Shown: positions 1 through 9,447, numbered from the stretch's first letter. The stretch is DNA of 64,000 bases from Mesorhizobium sp. (GCA_004020315.1 SAQG01000018.1:45657-109656); one strand, 5' to 3'. Program-made: numbers and translations. Notes: a model not told the origin generated them from the letters alone.

Positions 1-1311
1 CTGTCGGCGGCCGAACGGGTCAGCCGCCATCACCTCGACCGCATCCTGCCGGACCGGCCCTTTGTCATGGCGGCGCCCGACCATCACACAATGTGGGCGA
101 ACACCAAGGCGCTGGAGCTAGCCGGCCTGCTTAGGGGCAAGCGGCTTGGTCCCGGCAATGAGATCGTCATGGGCGACGACGGGCTGGCCAGTGGCGAATT
201 GCGTGAGGGCGAGGCCTTTGGGCCGCTGATCGCGCTGGCTGGCGAGGATCGCGTGCGGCTCGGCCTGGCCACCGGCGGCGAGCCTGACCCGAAGCCGACG
301 CCGGCGGAGCAGGCCTCCGACCGGGCGATCATGCGCCGCGGTTTGGAATGGTGTGCCAGACACGGCATTACATCGATCCAGAACATGGATGGCAATTTGC
401 ACCAGCTCGAACTCCTGTCCGAGATCGAGGCCGAAGGCGGCTTGCTCTGCCGGGTGCAGGTGCCGTTCCACTATAAGAATTTCATGACGCTCGACATGCT
501 CGACAAAGCCTCGGCGATGGCTGAGCGCTACAATGGCGAATGGCTGTCGTCGGGCATGGTCAAGGTGTTCTACGACGGCGTGCTCGATTCATGGACGGCG
601 GTGATGGTCGAGCCCTACGCGGATCGTCCGGATTGGCTGGGCGAGCCGCTTTTCACGCCGCAGCAATTCATCGATCTTGCCGTGGCCGTCGACAGGCGCG
701 GGCTGCAGATGGCGGTGCACTCGATTGGCGACGGCGCCGTGCGCGCCGTGCTCGACGGCTACGAGGCAGCGCAAAAGGCGAATGGCAGGCGCGACAGCCG
801 GCATCGGGTCGAGCATATCGAGGTGATCACCGCCGCCGATGTGCCGCGTTTCGCAAAGCTTGGCGTCATTGCCTCGATGCAGCCGCCGCATCCGCCGGGC
901 AGCATGGGCTTGCCGCTGGAGCCGACGGTGTCGCGCATCGGGCCCGCCCGCTGGCCGCTGAGCTATGCATGGCGGACACTGAAGAATGCCGGTGCGCGCG
1001 TCGTCTTCGCCTCCGACTGGCCGGTGTCGCCGATCGATCCGATCCTGGGCATTCAGGCGGCAATGCTGCGCAAACCATGGGCAGACAGCAATCCCGACCA
1101 GAGCTTCTCGCTGCATGAATCGCTAGTGGGCTACACGGTGGAAGGCGCCTATGCCGAGTTCATGGAGCACCGCAAGGGCCGCCTGAAGTCAGGCCTTATG
1201 GCCGATCTCGTGGTCCTTTCAGCCGACATCGAGGCGACTGCGCCGGAAGCGCTGCATACGGTGCGGCCGGTGACGACGATCTGCGGCGGCAAGATCACTT
1301 ATCAGGCCTGA
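1..1311 (+). CDS. YtcJ-type amidohydrolase (3' part, gene starts before the window)
   Basis: The reading frame is open from base 1, so the gene is cut by the window edge; about 436 residues remain. It belongs to the amidohydrolase superfamily 3 / YtcJ group, metal-dependent hydrolases of amide or related C-N bonds. Visible family marks are the PDHHTMWANT stretch, the metal-ligand region VHSIGDGAVR, the RVEHIEV motif and the ASDWPVSP motif with the catalytic Asp near the C-terminus. The N-terminal HxH metal site lies outside the window. It stands about 126 bases upstream of a polyamine-type ABC importer and may act on a compound that this importer brings in. The exact substrate is not readable. 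Confidence 0.88.
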   Translation: MSAAERVSRHHLDRILPDRPFVMAAPDHHTMWANTKALELAGLLRGKRLGPGNEIVMGDDGLASGELREGEAFGPLIALAGEDRVRLGLATGGEPDPKPTPAEQASDRAIMRRGLEWCARHGITSIQNMDGNLHQLELLSEIEAEGGLLCRVQVPFHYKNFMTLDMLDKASAMAERYNGEWLSSGMVKVFYDGVLDSWTAVMVEPYADRPDWLGEPLFTPQQFIDLAVAVDRRGLQMAVHSIGDGAVRAVLDGYEAAQKANGRRDSRHRVEHIEVITAADVPRFAKLGVIASMQPPHPPGSMGLPLEPTVSRIGPARWPLSYAWRTLKNAGARVVFASDWPVSPIDPILGIQAAMLRKPWADSNPDQSFSLHESLVGYTVEGAYAEFMEHRKGRLKSGLMADLVVLSADIEATAPEALHTVRPVTTICGGKITYQA

Positions 1312-1437
1312 CGGTGGCACGGGAATTGCGTTCTGAACCGACATTCGGATGTATGCTTGCCAAGCCATGCGCCGTGTGCTGACAATCGAGTGGGAACTGG
1401 ATCCGCCCTGAAGAGCGGACACAAGAATGGGGTAATC

Positions 1438-2532
1438 GTGCCGGAACAACCGGGTAAAAGTGCAATTGAAGTTCGTGGCGTCCGCAAGGTATTCGGTACC
1501 GGGGAGTCACAGGTCGCCGCTCTCGACACGGTTTCGGTGTCGATCCGAGAAAATGAGTTCTTCACGCTGCTTGGTCCGTCCGGCTGCGGGAAGACGACGC
1601 TTCTGCGGCTGATCGCCGGTTTCGATTTCCCGAGCGCCGGCGAGATCCTGCTGTATGGCCAGGACATCGCGCCGCTGCCGCCGTTCAAGCGGCCGGTCAA
1701 TACCGTGTTCCAGAACTATGCGCTGTTCCCACATATGACGGTGGCCGAGAACATCGGCTTCGGCCTCGAAATGCTCGGCAAGCCCAAGGCCGAAGTGAAG
1801 GCGCGGGTCGCCGAGATGCTGAAGCTGGTCAAGATGGAGGCGCTCAGCAACCGCCGCACCAGCCAGATATCGGGCGGCCAGCAACAGCGCGTGGCACTGG
1901 CGCGGGCACTGGCGCCGCAGCCGAAAGTGCTGCTGCTCGACGAGCCGCTGTCGGCGCTCGACTTCAAGCTGCGCAAGGAGATGCAGATCGAGCTGAAGCG
2001 GCTGCAGCACGAGACCGGCATCACCTTCATCTTCGTCACCCACGACCAGGAAGAAGCGCTGACAATGTCGGACCGCATTGCGGTGATGTCGTCGGGCAAG
2101 ATCCTGCAGGTCGGAACGCCCTGGGACATCTATGACAAGCCGGCGGAGCGCTTCGTCGCCGACTTTATCGGCGAAACCAATTTCCTGACTGCGGCCATAT
2201 CAGGCATGGGCAACGGCAAAGCACGCGCAACGCTCAAATCCGGCGCGACGATCGACGCGACCGTGGCTGAAGGCTTTCAGCCGAAGGACAATGCCACCGT
2301 GGTGGTCAGGCCGGAACATGCCAAGCTGACCAACGGCAAGGGCGACCTGTCAGGCACGGTCGAAAACATCGTCTATTTCGGCACCGACACACACATCCAT
2401 GTTCGCCTGGACAGCAGCGAGGCCTTCACCGTGCGCCAGCAGAACACGCGCAGCGCCGGCTGCGGTTTCGAGCGGGGAGACAAGGTCGGCATTTCGATCG
2501 GCAACGACGCCGCACAAGTGCTGAGGGATTGA
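1438..2532 (+). CDS. ABC importer ATP-binding subunit, polyamine (PotA) type
   Basis: This is the ATPase of a spermidine/putrescine-type importer, 364 residues from the GTG at 1438. Walker A (GPSGCGKTT) is at residues 46-54, the signature SGGQQQR begins at 145, and Walker B ends with the Asp-Glu pair at 168-169. A C-terminal TOBE-like domain follows (about 260-360), as expected for PotA. The frame stays open back to a TTG at 1357, but the family homology begins just after 1438, so the shorter start was chosen; this is not certain. The stop overlaps the start of the next permease gene, so the four transporter genes are one operon. Confidence 0.9.
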   Translation: MPEQPGKSAIEVRGVRKVFGTGESQVAALDTVSVSIRENEFFTLLGPSGCGKTTLLRLIAGFDFPSAGEILLYGQDIAPLPPFKRPVNTVFQNYALFPHMTVAENIGFGLEMLGKPKAEVKARVAEMLKLVKMEALSNRRTSQISGGQQQRVALARALAPQPKVLLLDEPLSALDFKLRKEMQIELKRLQHETGITFIFVTHDQEEALTMSDRIAVMSSGKILQVGTPWDIYDKPAERFVADFIGETNFLTAAISGMGNGKARATLKSGATIDATVAEGFQPKDNATVVVRPEHAKLTNGKGDLSGTVENIVYFGTDTHIHVRLDSSEAFTVRQQNTRSAGCGFERGDKVGISIGNDAAQVLRD

Positions 2533-3452
2533 TGGCGAGCGCGGAAGAAGTCGCCAAGGAAGCCGAACGCCGAGATATCCGCGATCGCTGGCTTCTGTCG
2601 GCGCCGGCACTGATCATCATCTTTCTCGCGGCGACCGGCCCGCTGCTGATCGTCGTGATCTACTCTTTCCTGACGCCGGGGCCGTATGGCGACGTGGTGT
2701 GGAAATTCTCCACGGACGGCTGGCTGTCGGTGCTGATGCAGCGTGACATCTTCGATGACACGCTGGCCTTTGCGGACGCGCATCTGTCGATCTTCTGGCG
2801 CTCGGTCAAGCTGTCGTTCCTGACGACAATCTTCACGCTGCTGTTTGGTTTCCCGACGGCCTATTTCATCGCCACCCGGCCCGCGCGACAGCGCAACATC
2901 TGGCTGTTCCTGATAACCATCCCGTTCTGGACCAATCTGCTGATCCGCACCTTCGCCATCCAGGAGGTGATCCGCAACGAGGGCATCGTCAACACGGTGC
3001 TGATCAAGCTCGGCATCATCAGCCAGCCGATCCAGATGATGTTCACCGATTTCGCGCTGATGGTCGGCATGACCTATGTGTATCTGCCGCTGATGGTGCT
3101 GCCGCTCTATGCCAGCATGGAAAAGATCGATTTCCGGCTAGTCGAGGCAGGTTACGACCTCTATGCCAACCGGTTTCAGGTGCTGAGGCGCGTCATCATC
3201 CCGCTGGTCAAGCCCGGCATTATCGCCGGCTCGATCCTCGTCTTCATCCCGGCGCTGGGCGCCTATGTCACCCCGCGCGTGCTCGGCGGGACGAAGAATA
3301 TGATGCTAGGCAATCTGATCGAGCTGCAGTTCGGGCAAGGCCGTAACTGGCCGCTCGGCTCTGCGCTGTCGATCTCGCTGATGGCGATCGTGATGGTCGC
3401 GCTGCTCTTGTACGTCCGCTCCGTCGGGCGCCGGGGTGGCGCGCATGGCTAG
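2532..3452 (+). CDS. ABC importer permease, PotB type
   Basis: Inner-membrane permease of the polyamine-type importer, 306 residues. It has the PotB layout: a first membrane segment around residues 25-46, a long periplasmic loop, then five more segments. The EAA cytoplasmic loop that contacts the ATPase is seen as EAGYDLYANRF...PLVKPGI. The ATG at 2532 shares its first base with the TGA of the ATPase gene, which indicates translational coupling. Substrate type (polyamine or another small cation or amide) is inferred from family only. Confidence 0.9.
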   Translation: MASAEEVAKEAERRDIRDRWLLSAPALIIIFLAATGPLLIVVIYSFLTPGPYGDVVWKFSTDGWLSVLMQRDIFDDTLAFADAHLSIFWRSVKLSFLTTIFTLLFGFPTAYFIATRPARQRNIWLFLITIPFWTNLLIRTFAIQEVIRNEGIVNTVLIKLGIISQPIQMMFTDFALMVGMTYVYLPLMVLPLYASMEKIDFRLVEAGYDLYANRFQVLRRVIIPLVKPGIIAGSILVFIPALGAYVTPRVLGGTKNMMLGNLIELQFGQGRNWPLGSALSISLMAIVMVALLLYVRSVGRRGGAHG

Positions 3453-4251
3453 CCGCTTCGACATCCGCCGGCAAACCGGCTTCACAACCATCGCAATGAT
3501 CTGCTTCTTCGCGCTGTACCTGCCGATTGTCACGCTCGTCGTCTATGCCTTCAACGCCGGCAGTTCGATCGCGATCTGGGAAGGCGTGTCGCTGCGCTGG
3601 TTCTACCAGGCCTGGAACAACGACCAGGTCGTCGATGCCTCGATCCGGTCGCTGCAAATCGCTTCGGTCGCCGCGACTATTGCCACGATCGTCGCCACCA
3701 TGGCTGCACTCGCTACGACCCGAACGAAACCCTATCCCGGCCTCGGCTTCAAATACGCCTTCATCAACCAGCCGCTGATGGTGCCGGAGATCGTCACCGC
3801 GGTGGCGCTGCTGATCTTCTTCTCTCGCATCAAGATCTGGACCGGCTATTCGGGGCTGGGCTACCTGATGGCCGCGCATACGGCCTTTTGCATTCCCTTT
3901 GCCTATCTGCCGATCCGGGCGCGGCTCGAGAACATGGATCTGTCGTTGGAGATCGCGGCGGCCGACCTCTACGCGACGCCCTGGAAGGCTTTTCGGCGCG
4001 TCACCTTTCCGCTGCTCTGGCCAGGCATCCTTGCCGGGCTGATGCTGGCCTTCGTCATCTCGCTGGACGACGTCGTCATCACCGAATTCGTCAAGTCCGG
4101 CGGCCAGGATACATTGCCAACATACATGCTCGGCCAGTTCCGGCGCGTCATCACGCCGGAAATCAACGCGATTTCGACGGTGTTCCTGCTGATCTCGATC
4201 TTGATCGTCACCGTCTTCTTTTTCATCAGCAGGAAAAAGGATCAGGAGTGA
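3445..4251 (+). CDS. ABC importer permease, PotC type
   Basis: Second permease of the polyamine-type importer, 268 residues. Its EAA loop is EIAAADLYATPWKAF followed by PLLWPGILAG. The ATG at 3445 overlaps the end of the first permease gene by eight bases (ATGGCTAG), so the two subunits are made in a coupled way. An in-frame GTG at 3436 exists but is less likely. The protein forms the heterodimeric channel with the PotB-type subunit. Confidence 0.9.
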   Translation: MASRFDIRRQTGFTTIAMICFFALYLPIVTLVVYAFNAGSSIAIWEGVSLRWFYQAWNNDQVVDASIRSLQIASVAATIATIVATMAALATTRTKPYPGLGFKYAFINQPLMVPEIVTAVALLIFFSRIKIWTGYSGLGYLMAAHTAFCIPFAYLPIRARLENMDLSLEIAAADLYATPWKAFRRVTFPLLWPGILAGLMLAFVISLDDVVITEFVKSGGQDTLPTYMLGQFRRVITPEINAISTVFLLISILIVTVFFFISRKKDQE

Positions 4252-4264
4252 CAGGAGAGAAACG

Positions 4265-5299
4265 ATGAATTGGAAACTGACTGCGACGGCACTCAGCGCC
4301 GCGCTTCTCGCCTCGGCGGGTCTCGCCCGCGCCGACGGCGAACTCAACATTTACAATTGGGGCAATTACACCAACCCGGATCTCATCAAGAAGTTCGAGG
4401 AGACATATAAGGTCAACGTAACCGTCACCGATTATGATTCCAACGACACAGCGCTGGCCAAGATCAGGCAGGGCGGCAGCGGCTTCGATATCGTGGTGCC
4501 CTCGGCGAGCTTCGTGCCGATCTGGATCGGGGAAGGGCTGCTCTTGGAGACAGAGCCGAACAAGATGGAGAACTTCAAGAACATGGATCCGAAATGGGTC
4601 GATGTTCCCTTCGATCCGGGCCGCAAATACACCGTGCCGTGGCAGTGGGGCACGACCGGCGTCACGGTCAATACCTCGGTCTATAAGGGCGACCCCAACA
4701 CCTCGGCCATCTTCATGGACCCGCCGCCGGAACTGGTCGGCAAGGTCAATGTCGTGCCCGAAATGGCCGATGTCATGCATCTCGCCATCAGATATGTCGG
4801 CGGCGAGCCCTGCACCGGCGACAAGGAGGTGCTGAAGAAGGTGCGCGATGCGCTGGTGGCGGCAAAGCCGAAATGGATCTCCATGGACTACGGCACGGTC
4901 GAGAAGTTCGCCAAGGGCGACTTCGCCGCCAGCGTCGACTGGAACGGGGCGTCCTTCCGCGCCCGCCTGCAGAACAAGGACATCGTCTACGGCTATCCGA
5001 AGGAGGGCTATCCGATCTGGATGGACAATCTCGCAGTGCTGAAGGACGCCAAGAACGTCGAAAACGCCAAGCTGTTCCAGAACTTCATCATGGATCCCAA
5101 GAACGCCGCGCTGATCTCGTCCTTCGCGCGCTACGCCAACGGCATCAAGGGATCGGAAGCCTTCATGCCTGAGGACATGAAAACGGCGCCGGAGGTCAAC
5201 ATCCCCGCCGAGTTCGTCGACAAGGGCAAGTTCATGCTGAACTGCGCGCCGGAGGTGCAGGCACTCTACACCAGGATCTGGACCGAACTGCGGAAGTAA
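4265..5299 (+). CDS. Periplasmic polyamine-type substrate-binding protein (PotD/PotF family)
   Basis: Extracellular solute-binding protein of 344 residues with a Sec signal peptide (basic start, hydrophobic stretch, cleavage after about residue 23 at LARADG). The mature protein begins with the PotD hallmark LNIYNWGNYTNPDLIKKFEE. It delivers ligand to the two permeases upstream. It starts 13 bases after the PotC-type gene, behind a GGAGA ribosome-binding site. A perfect hairpin follows the stop, so this is probably the last gene of the importer operon. PotD and PotF relatives bind many ligands (polyamines, amino-amides, opines), so the ligand stays open. Confidence 0.9.
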   Translation: MNWKLTATALSAALLASAGLARADGELNIYNWGNYTNPDLIKKFEETYKVNVTVTDYDSNDTALAKIRQGGSGFDIVVPSASFVPIWIGEGLLLETEPNKMENFKNMDPKWVDVPFDPGRKYTVPWQWGTTGVTVNTSVYKGDPNTSAIFMDPPPELVGKVNVVPEMADVMHLAIRYVGGEPCTGDKEVLKKVRDALVAAKPKWISMDYGTVEKFAKGDFAASVDWNGASFRARLQNKDIVYGYPKEGYPIWMDNLAVLKDAKNVENAKLFQNFIMDPKNAALISSFARYANGIKGSEAFMPEDMKTAPEVNIPAEFVDKGKFMLNCAPEVQALYTRIWTELRK

Positions 5300-5313
5300 T
5301 CGCAGTACCTTCG

Positions 5314-5345
5314 ACCCGGCAGCAATGGCTGCCGGGTCCTGTTTG
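5314..5345 (+). terminator. Rho-independent-like terminator after the ABC importer operon
   Basis: ACCCGGCAGC at 5314-5323 pairs perfectly with GCTGCCGGGT at 5328-5337 around the loop AATG. The tail is CCTGTTTG, a weak U-tract. It lies 15 bases after the binding-protein stop and before the amidase gene, so the amidase may have its own promoter or be made by read-through. Confidence 0.7.
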
Positions 5346-5418
5346 AATCCATCAAGGGAATGCCTTCGACAAGAACCAACGTTGGGCTGCCGCCCGACGC
5401 GCCTGGAGTGCGCCTGCC

Positions 5419-6846
5419 ATGTCCGATCTCGATCTTTGCTATATGCCGGCAAGCGAGGCGCTGAAGCGCTTCAAGGCGAAGAAGCTCTCACCGGTCGAGC
5501 TGATGGAAGCGGTCATCAGCCAGGCCGAGGCAACGAAGGACGCGGTCAACGCTTTCACCAACACGCATTTCGACGAGGCAATGGCGCTGGCCAAAAAAGC
5601 CGAGGCGAAATACGCCAAGGGCAAGAAGACGGGCCCGCTCGAAGGCCTGCCCATCGGCATCAAGGACGAGAGCTACATCAAGGGCAAGCCGACCACCGGT
5701 GGCTCGCTGATCACCAGGGATTTCGTTGCCGACGTCAGCTCGACCATAAACGAACGCATCATCGAGGCGGGCGGCATCGTCCATGCACGCACGGCGACGC
5801 CGGAGTTCTCCTGCGCGACCTACACATGGTCCAGGTTATGGGGTGTCACCCGCAATCCGTGGAATCCCAAGTTCACACCCGGAGGCTCGTCGGGCGGCTC
5901 GGGTGCCTCGCTCGCCTCCGGCACGTCGTCGATCGCCACAGGCTCCGACATCGGTGGCTCGATCCGCATCCCGGCATCGGCCTGCGGTGTCGTCGGCTAC
6001 AAGCCGCCCTATGGCCGCAACCCGGACGACCCGCCCTTCAATCTCGACTTCTACTGCCACACCGGGCCGCTGGCACGCACGGTGGAGGATGCGATCTTGC
6101 TGCAGAACGTCATGACCGGTCCCAGTCCGCTGGATATAGCGTCGCTCCGGCCGAAGCTGACGCTGCCGACCAGGTTCAAGCCGATCAAGGGCTGGAAGAT
6201 CGCCTATTCGATGGATCTCGGCGGCTTCGAGGTCGATCCGGAAGTGGTGAAGAACACGAAGAAAGCGCTCGACCTGTTTCGCTCGCTGGGTGCCGAGGTC
6301 GAGGAGGTCGATCTCGGCTGGGGACCGGAGGTCCTGGAGGCCGGGCTCGCCTATCTGAACCATTTGTTCGGTGCGTTCCTGTCGAAACTGCTGCCCGACC
6401 ATGCCGACGAGATGACGACCTACGCCCGCAAGTTCGCCGAGGAGGGAGCAGTTTCCAAGGCGACCGATTTCGTCGGCAGCCTGGAAGTGGCTGGCCGCAT
6501 GTACATGACGCTTGGGCCGCTGCTCGAAAAGTACAATGTGCTGATCTGCCCGACCACGGCTCTGCCGTCAGTGCCGGCCGACTATGACCAATCGAAAGAC
6601 GAGATCAGGATCAACGGCAAGCTGGTCAACCCCTCGTTGGGCTGGGTGATGACGACGCCGTTCAACACGATGAGCCGCTGTCCGGTGCTGTCGGTTCCAT
6701 CCGGCCACGCGAAGAACGGCGTGCCGACCGGCATCCAGATCGTCGGCCGCACCTATAGCGACGAAGATGTGTTCCGCGCCGGCATGGCCTATGAGAAAGC
6801 AGTTGGTGGCTGGTACGGAGAAAAGACGCGTCGGCCGAAACTATGA
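5419..6846 (+). CDS. Amidase-signature family hydrolase, NylA-like
   Basis: A 475-residue amidase-signature enzyme that hydrolyses a carboxamide bond. The Ser-cisSer-Lys triad is visible: Lys82 in GIKDE, cis-Ser157 in the Gly/Ser loop, and nucleophile Ser181 in SDIGGSIRIPA; the spacing of 24 between the two serines matches the family. Length and general pattern (RNPWNP, GGSSGGSGA, RIPAS.CGVVG.KP) resemble the 6-aminohexanoate cyclic-dimer hydrolase NylA, GatA and other amidases. Two NylB-like serine hydrolases follow, a pairing that supports amide-oligomer breakdown, but the true substrate is inferred. The ATG at 5419 is preceded by a GGAG. Confidence 0.88.
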   Translation: MSDLDLCYMPASEALKRFKAKKLSPVELMEAVISQAEATKDAVNAFTNTHFDEAMALAKKAEAKYAKGKKTGPLEGLPIGIKDESYIKGKPTTGGSLITRDFVADVSSTINERIIEAGGIVHARTATPEFSCATYTWSRLWGVTRNPWNPKFTPGGSSGGSGASLASGTSSIATGSDIGGSIRIPASACGVVGYKPPYGRNPDDPPFNLDFYCHTGPLARTVEDAILLQNVMTGPSPLDIASLRPKLTLPTRFKPIKGWKIAYSMDLGGFEVDPEVVKNTKKALDLFRSLGAEVEEVDLGWGPEVLEAGLAYLNHLFGAFLSKLLPDHADEMTTYARKFAEEGAVSKATDFVGSLEVAGRMYMTLGPLLEKYNVLICPTTALPSVPADYDQSKDEIRINGKLVNPSLGWVMTTPFNTMSRCPVLSVPSGHAKNGVPTGIQIVGRTYSDEDVFRAGMAYEKAVGGWYGEKTRRPKL

Positions 6847-6916
6847 CGGACGGCACGACCGCACTGAAAGCCAAAACCGTCGGGACACCGCGGAACGACA
6901 CTTCCCGGAGCATGCA

Positions 6917-8113
6917 ATGACTTCCTACCGCAACAGCGAACCGGTGCCGCCGATCATGCAGGGCTCGCCGCCCAAGATGGTGCCTCCGAAGCTCGACTGG
7001 GACAGAGGACCCTGGAACCGGTGGGCTTTCCAGCACATCCGCGAAATTCTGCCGACCGTCGAAGTCTGGCGCGGAAATGGCCATCGCCGCCGTTTCGAGC
7101 GAGCCGAGATCAATCTCGACGCGTTGCCGGTGAGCGACAGCACGGGGCAGGCTACGACGCTGGCCGGGCTGCTGGATGAGACCTACACGGACGGGTTCCT
7201 CGTGCTCAAGAACGGCCAGATCGCCTATGAGCGCTATTTCAATGGCATGACCAGTCGCACGCTGCATCTGTCGCAGTCGATGGCGAAGTCGGTCACCGCT
7301 TCGGTGTTCGGCATACTGGTCGGGCGCGGCCTGATCGATCCGGCCATGCCGGTGACGACCTATCTGCCAGAGCTCGGCGCCACCGGCTGGGCCGGCGCGA
7401 GCGTGCAGCATGTGCTTGACATGACGAGCGGGGTGCGTTTTTCCGAGGAATACACCGACCGCTATTCGGACATCGGTCAGGTCGATGTCGCCAGCGGCTG
7501 GAAACCGGTGCCGCCGGACAGCGACCCGGCCTTCGAGTGGCCATCGCATATGTTCGAATTGATCCTGCGGCTCAAGGAGACAAGCCGGCCGCATGGCGCT
7601 GCGTTCGAGTACCGCTCGATCGAGACCGACGTGCTCGCCTTCATCATGGAACGGGTGACCGGCAGGCGGCTGGCGCAGCTGGTTTCGGAAGAACTCTGGC
7701 AAAAGCTCGGGGCGGATGAAAGTGCTTGTTTCACCGTCGACAGCGCCGGCTACGCCGTCGCCGATGGCGGCTTCAGCGCCACGCTGCGCGATTATGGCCG
7801 CTTCGGCCAGCTGATCCTCGACAATGGCGGCGGTGTGGTGCCGGCCGATTGGATCGAGGCGACGCGCAACGGCAGGCATGGACCGGATTTCAATCCCAGC
7901 CTGCCGGAAGGCAGCTACCGCAACCAATTCTGGATCGAGGACCCGCGCTCACGCGCGCTGATGTGCCGGGGCGTATTCGGGCAGCTGATCCATATCGATT
8001 GGAACACGAGAATGGTCGTGGTGAAGCTTTCGAGCTATCCGGATTTCACCAACATCGCCTATTCGGTGGCGACGATGAGAGCCGTGCACGCCGTCGCCGC
8101 CGCGCTGGCCTAA
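6917..8113 (+). CDS. Beta-lactamase-fold serine hydrolase, NylB-like (copy 1)
   Basis: A 398-residue serine hydrolase of the beta-lactamase/penicillin-binding fold. The nucleophile motif SxxK is at Ser121-Lys124 (SMAK), and the Tyr motif is at Tyr232 (EYRSIETDVLA). From memory of the family, blocks such as NRWAFQHI, YTDGFLVL, IDPAMPVTTYLPEL and QHVLDM match 6-aminohexanoate-dimer hydrolase NylB closely, and NylB also shows NRWAF, YTDAFLVL and TDVLAW. No signal peptide is seen, so it should be cytoplasmic. The frame is open upstream to 6767, but the ATG at 6917 behind CGGAG fits the family start. It follows the amidase by 70 bases. Confidence 0.85.
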   Translation: MTSYRNSEPVPPIMQGSPPKMVPPKLDWDRGPWNRWAFQHIREILPTVEVWRGNGHRRRFERAEINLDALPVSDSTGQATTLAGLLDETYTDGFLVLKNGQIAYERYFNGMTSRTLHLSQSMAKSVTASVFGILVGRGLIDPAMPVTTYLPELGATGWAGASVQHVLDMTSGVRFSEEYTDRYSDIGQVDVASGWKPVPPDSDPAFEWPSHMFELILRLKETSRPHGAAFEYRSIETDVLAFIMERVTGRRLAQLVSEELWQKLGADESACFTVDSAGYAVADGGFSATLRDYGRFGQLILDNGGGVVPADWIEATRNGRHGPDFNPSLPEGSYRNQFWIEDPRSRALMCRGVFGQLIHIDWNTRMVVVKLSSYPDFTNIAYSVATMRAVHAVAAALA

Positions 8114-8137
8114 CGTCCGAAAAATCGAGGGGAAGGC

Positions 8138-9319
8138 ATGACCGGCAAGACCGCGTTTGAAACCAGATATGGCTTTGCCCGCAACGAAGTGCTGCTCGGC
8201 AACTGGCGCGAAAGCCCGTTCAGCCGGTGGTCGTTCCAGAATGTCGGAGAATTGGTGCCGAGCGCACGCGTCGCTGCAGCGTCAAGCACCGGTGAGGCGC
8301 CGGCACAGGGTCTTGGCGGGCTGCTTGGCGAAAAGATCGCGTTGGCGGGCGGTCCGGAAACCGTTGCGGCCTTTCTCACGCGCTCCGACACCGACGCGCT
8401 GACGATCATGAAAGGCGGCAAATTCGTCGGCGACTGGTTCGCGCCGCATATGGAGTTCGGCGCGCGTCACATCATCTTCTCGATCAGCAAGTCGCTGACC
8501 GCCATTCTGGCCGGCATACTGGAAGGCGAGGGGATTTTCGATCCGCAGGCGCCGGTGACGCGCTATTTGCCCCAAGCCGCCGGCTCGGCCTATGGCGATG
8601 CCAGCGTGCGGCATGTGCTCGACATGACCGTCAGCCTTGACTTCGAGGAAGCCTATCTCGATCCGGAGAGCGCTTTTGCCCGCTATCGCCGCGCGACGCT
8701 GTGGAATCCGGGTGGCGGAACGGAAAGCCTGACCGGCTTCATCCTGACGCTGCAGCGCCTTGCCGAGCCGCATGGCCGGACTTTCCGCTACCGCTCGCCC
8801 AATTCCGATCTGCTCGGCATCCTGCTCGAACGCACGTCCGGGCTGCGCTTCGCCGAGCTGATGCGCGAGAAATTGTGGCTGCCGCTCGGCGCAGCCAGCG
8901 AAGCCGCGGTGACAGTCGACATGGCGGGCGCGGCGCGCACGGCCGGCGGCATTTCGGTGACGCCGCGCGACCTGGCGCGGGTCGGCGAGATGATGCGGCA
9001 AGGCGGCACGGCCAATGGCCGCCGCATCGTGCCGGAAGCCTGGGTGCGCGACACTGTCAGCACAGGCGGAGACGCCGAGGCCTGGCAGCGTGGCACAATG
9101 GCGTTCCTCTTTCCACAAGGCCGCTACCGCAACAAATGGTACCAGACAGGCGCGGCTAGCGGCGCCTTCTGCGGCATCGGCATCCACGGCCAGTGGCTCT
9201 ACGTCGATCCGAAGGCGGAGGTCGTCATCGCAAAGATGTCGTCGCAGCCGGAGCCGGTCGACGAGCCGCTCGATGTCGATATGGTCGCTTTCTTCGAGGC
9301 AGTGAGCCGGATGGTCTGA
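8138..9319 (+). CDS. Beta-lactamase-fold serine hydrolase, NylB-like (copy 2)
   Basis: A 393-residue paralogue of the preceding gene, starting 24 bases downstream. SxxK is at Ser115-Lys118 (SISK), and the Tyr motif is at Tyr218 (RYRSPNSDLLG). Shared blocks with copy 1 are SRWSFQN versus NRWAFQH, RHVLDM versus QHVLDM, and GRYRNKW versus GSYRNQF. The two copies are clearly diverged, so this is an old duplication, and the pair may split substrate size or stereochemistry. No signal peptide is seen. An AGGGGAAGG ribosome-binding site precedes the ATG. Confidence 0.85.
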   Translation: MTGKTAFETRYGFARNEVLLGNWRESPFSRWSFQNVGELVPSARVAAASSTGEAPAQGLGGLLGEKIALAGGPETVAAFLTRSDTDALTIMKGGKFVGDWFAPHMEFGARHIIFSISKSLTAILAGILEGEGIFDPQAPVTRYLPQAAGSAYGDASVRHVLDMTVSLDFEEAYLDPESAFARYRRATLWNPGGGTESLTGFILTLQRLAEPHGRTFRYRSPNSDLLGILLERTSGLRFAELMREKLWLPLGAASEAAVTVDMAGAARTAGGISVTPRDLARVGEMMRQGGTANGRRIVPEAWVRDTVSTGGDAEAWQRGTMAFLFPQGRYRNKWYQTGAASGAFCGIGIHGQWLYVDPKAEVVIAKMSSQPEPVDEPLDVDMVAFFEAVSRMV

Positions 9320-9447
9320 CCGATCCAGGCCGACCGCCATCGCAGCTTTCCTGTGGACCTGTCAGGGTGATCGAAAACGCCGCGGTTGGCGGAGCGGCGC
9401 TCTGCGCCTATGGTCGCCGCTCTTTTCGACAGGACAGCAGGAACGAC

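Noticed and set aside
3268..4350. 360-codon minus-strand frame over the permease genes
   Set aside because: Antisense to the intact PotC-type permease and the start of the binding protein; no domain.
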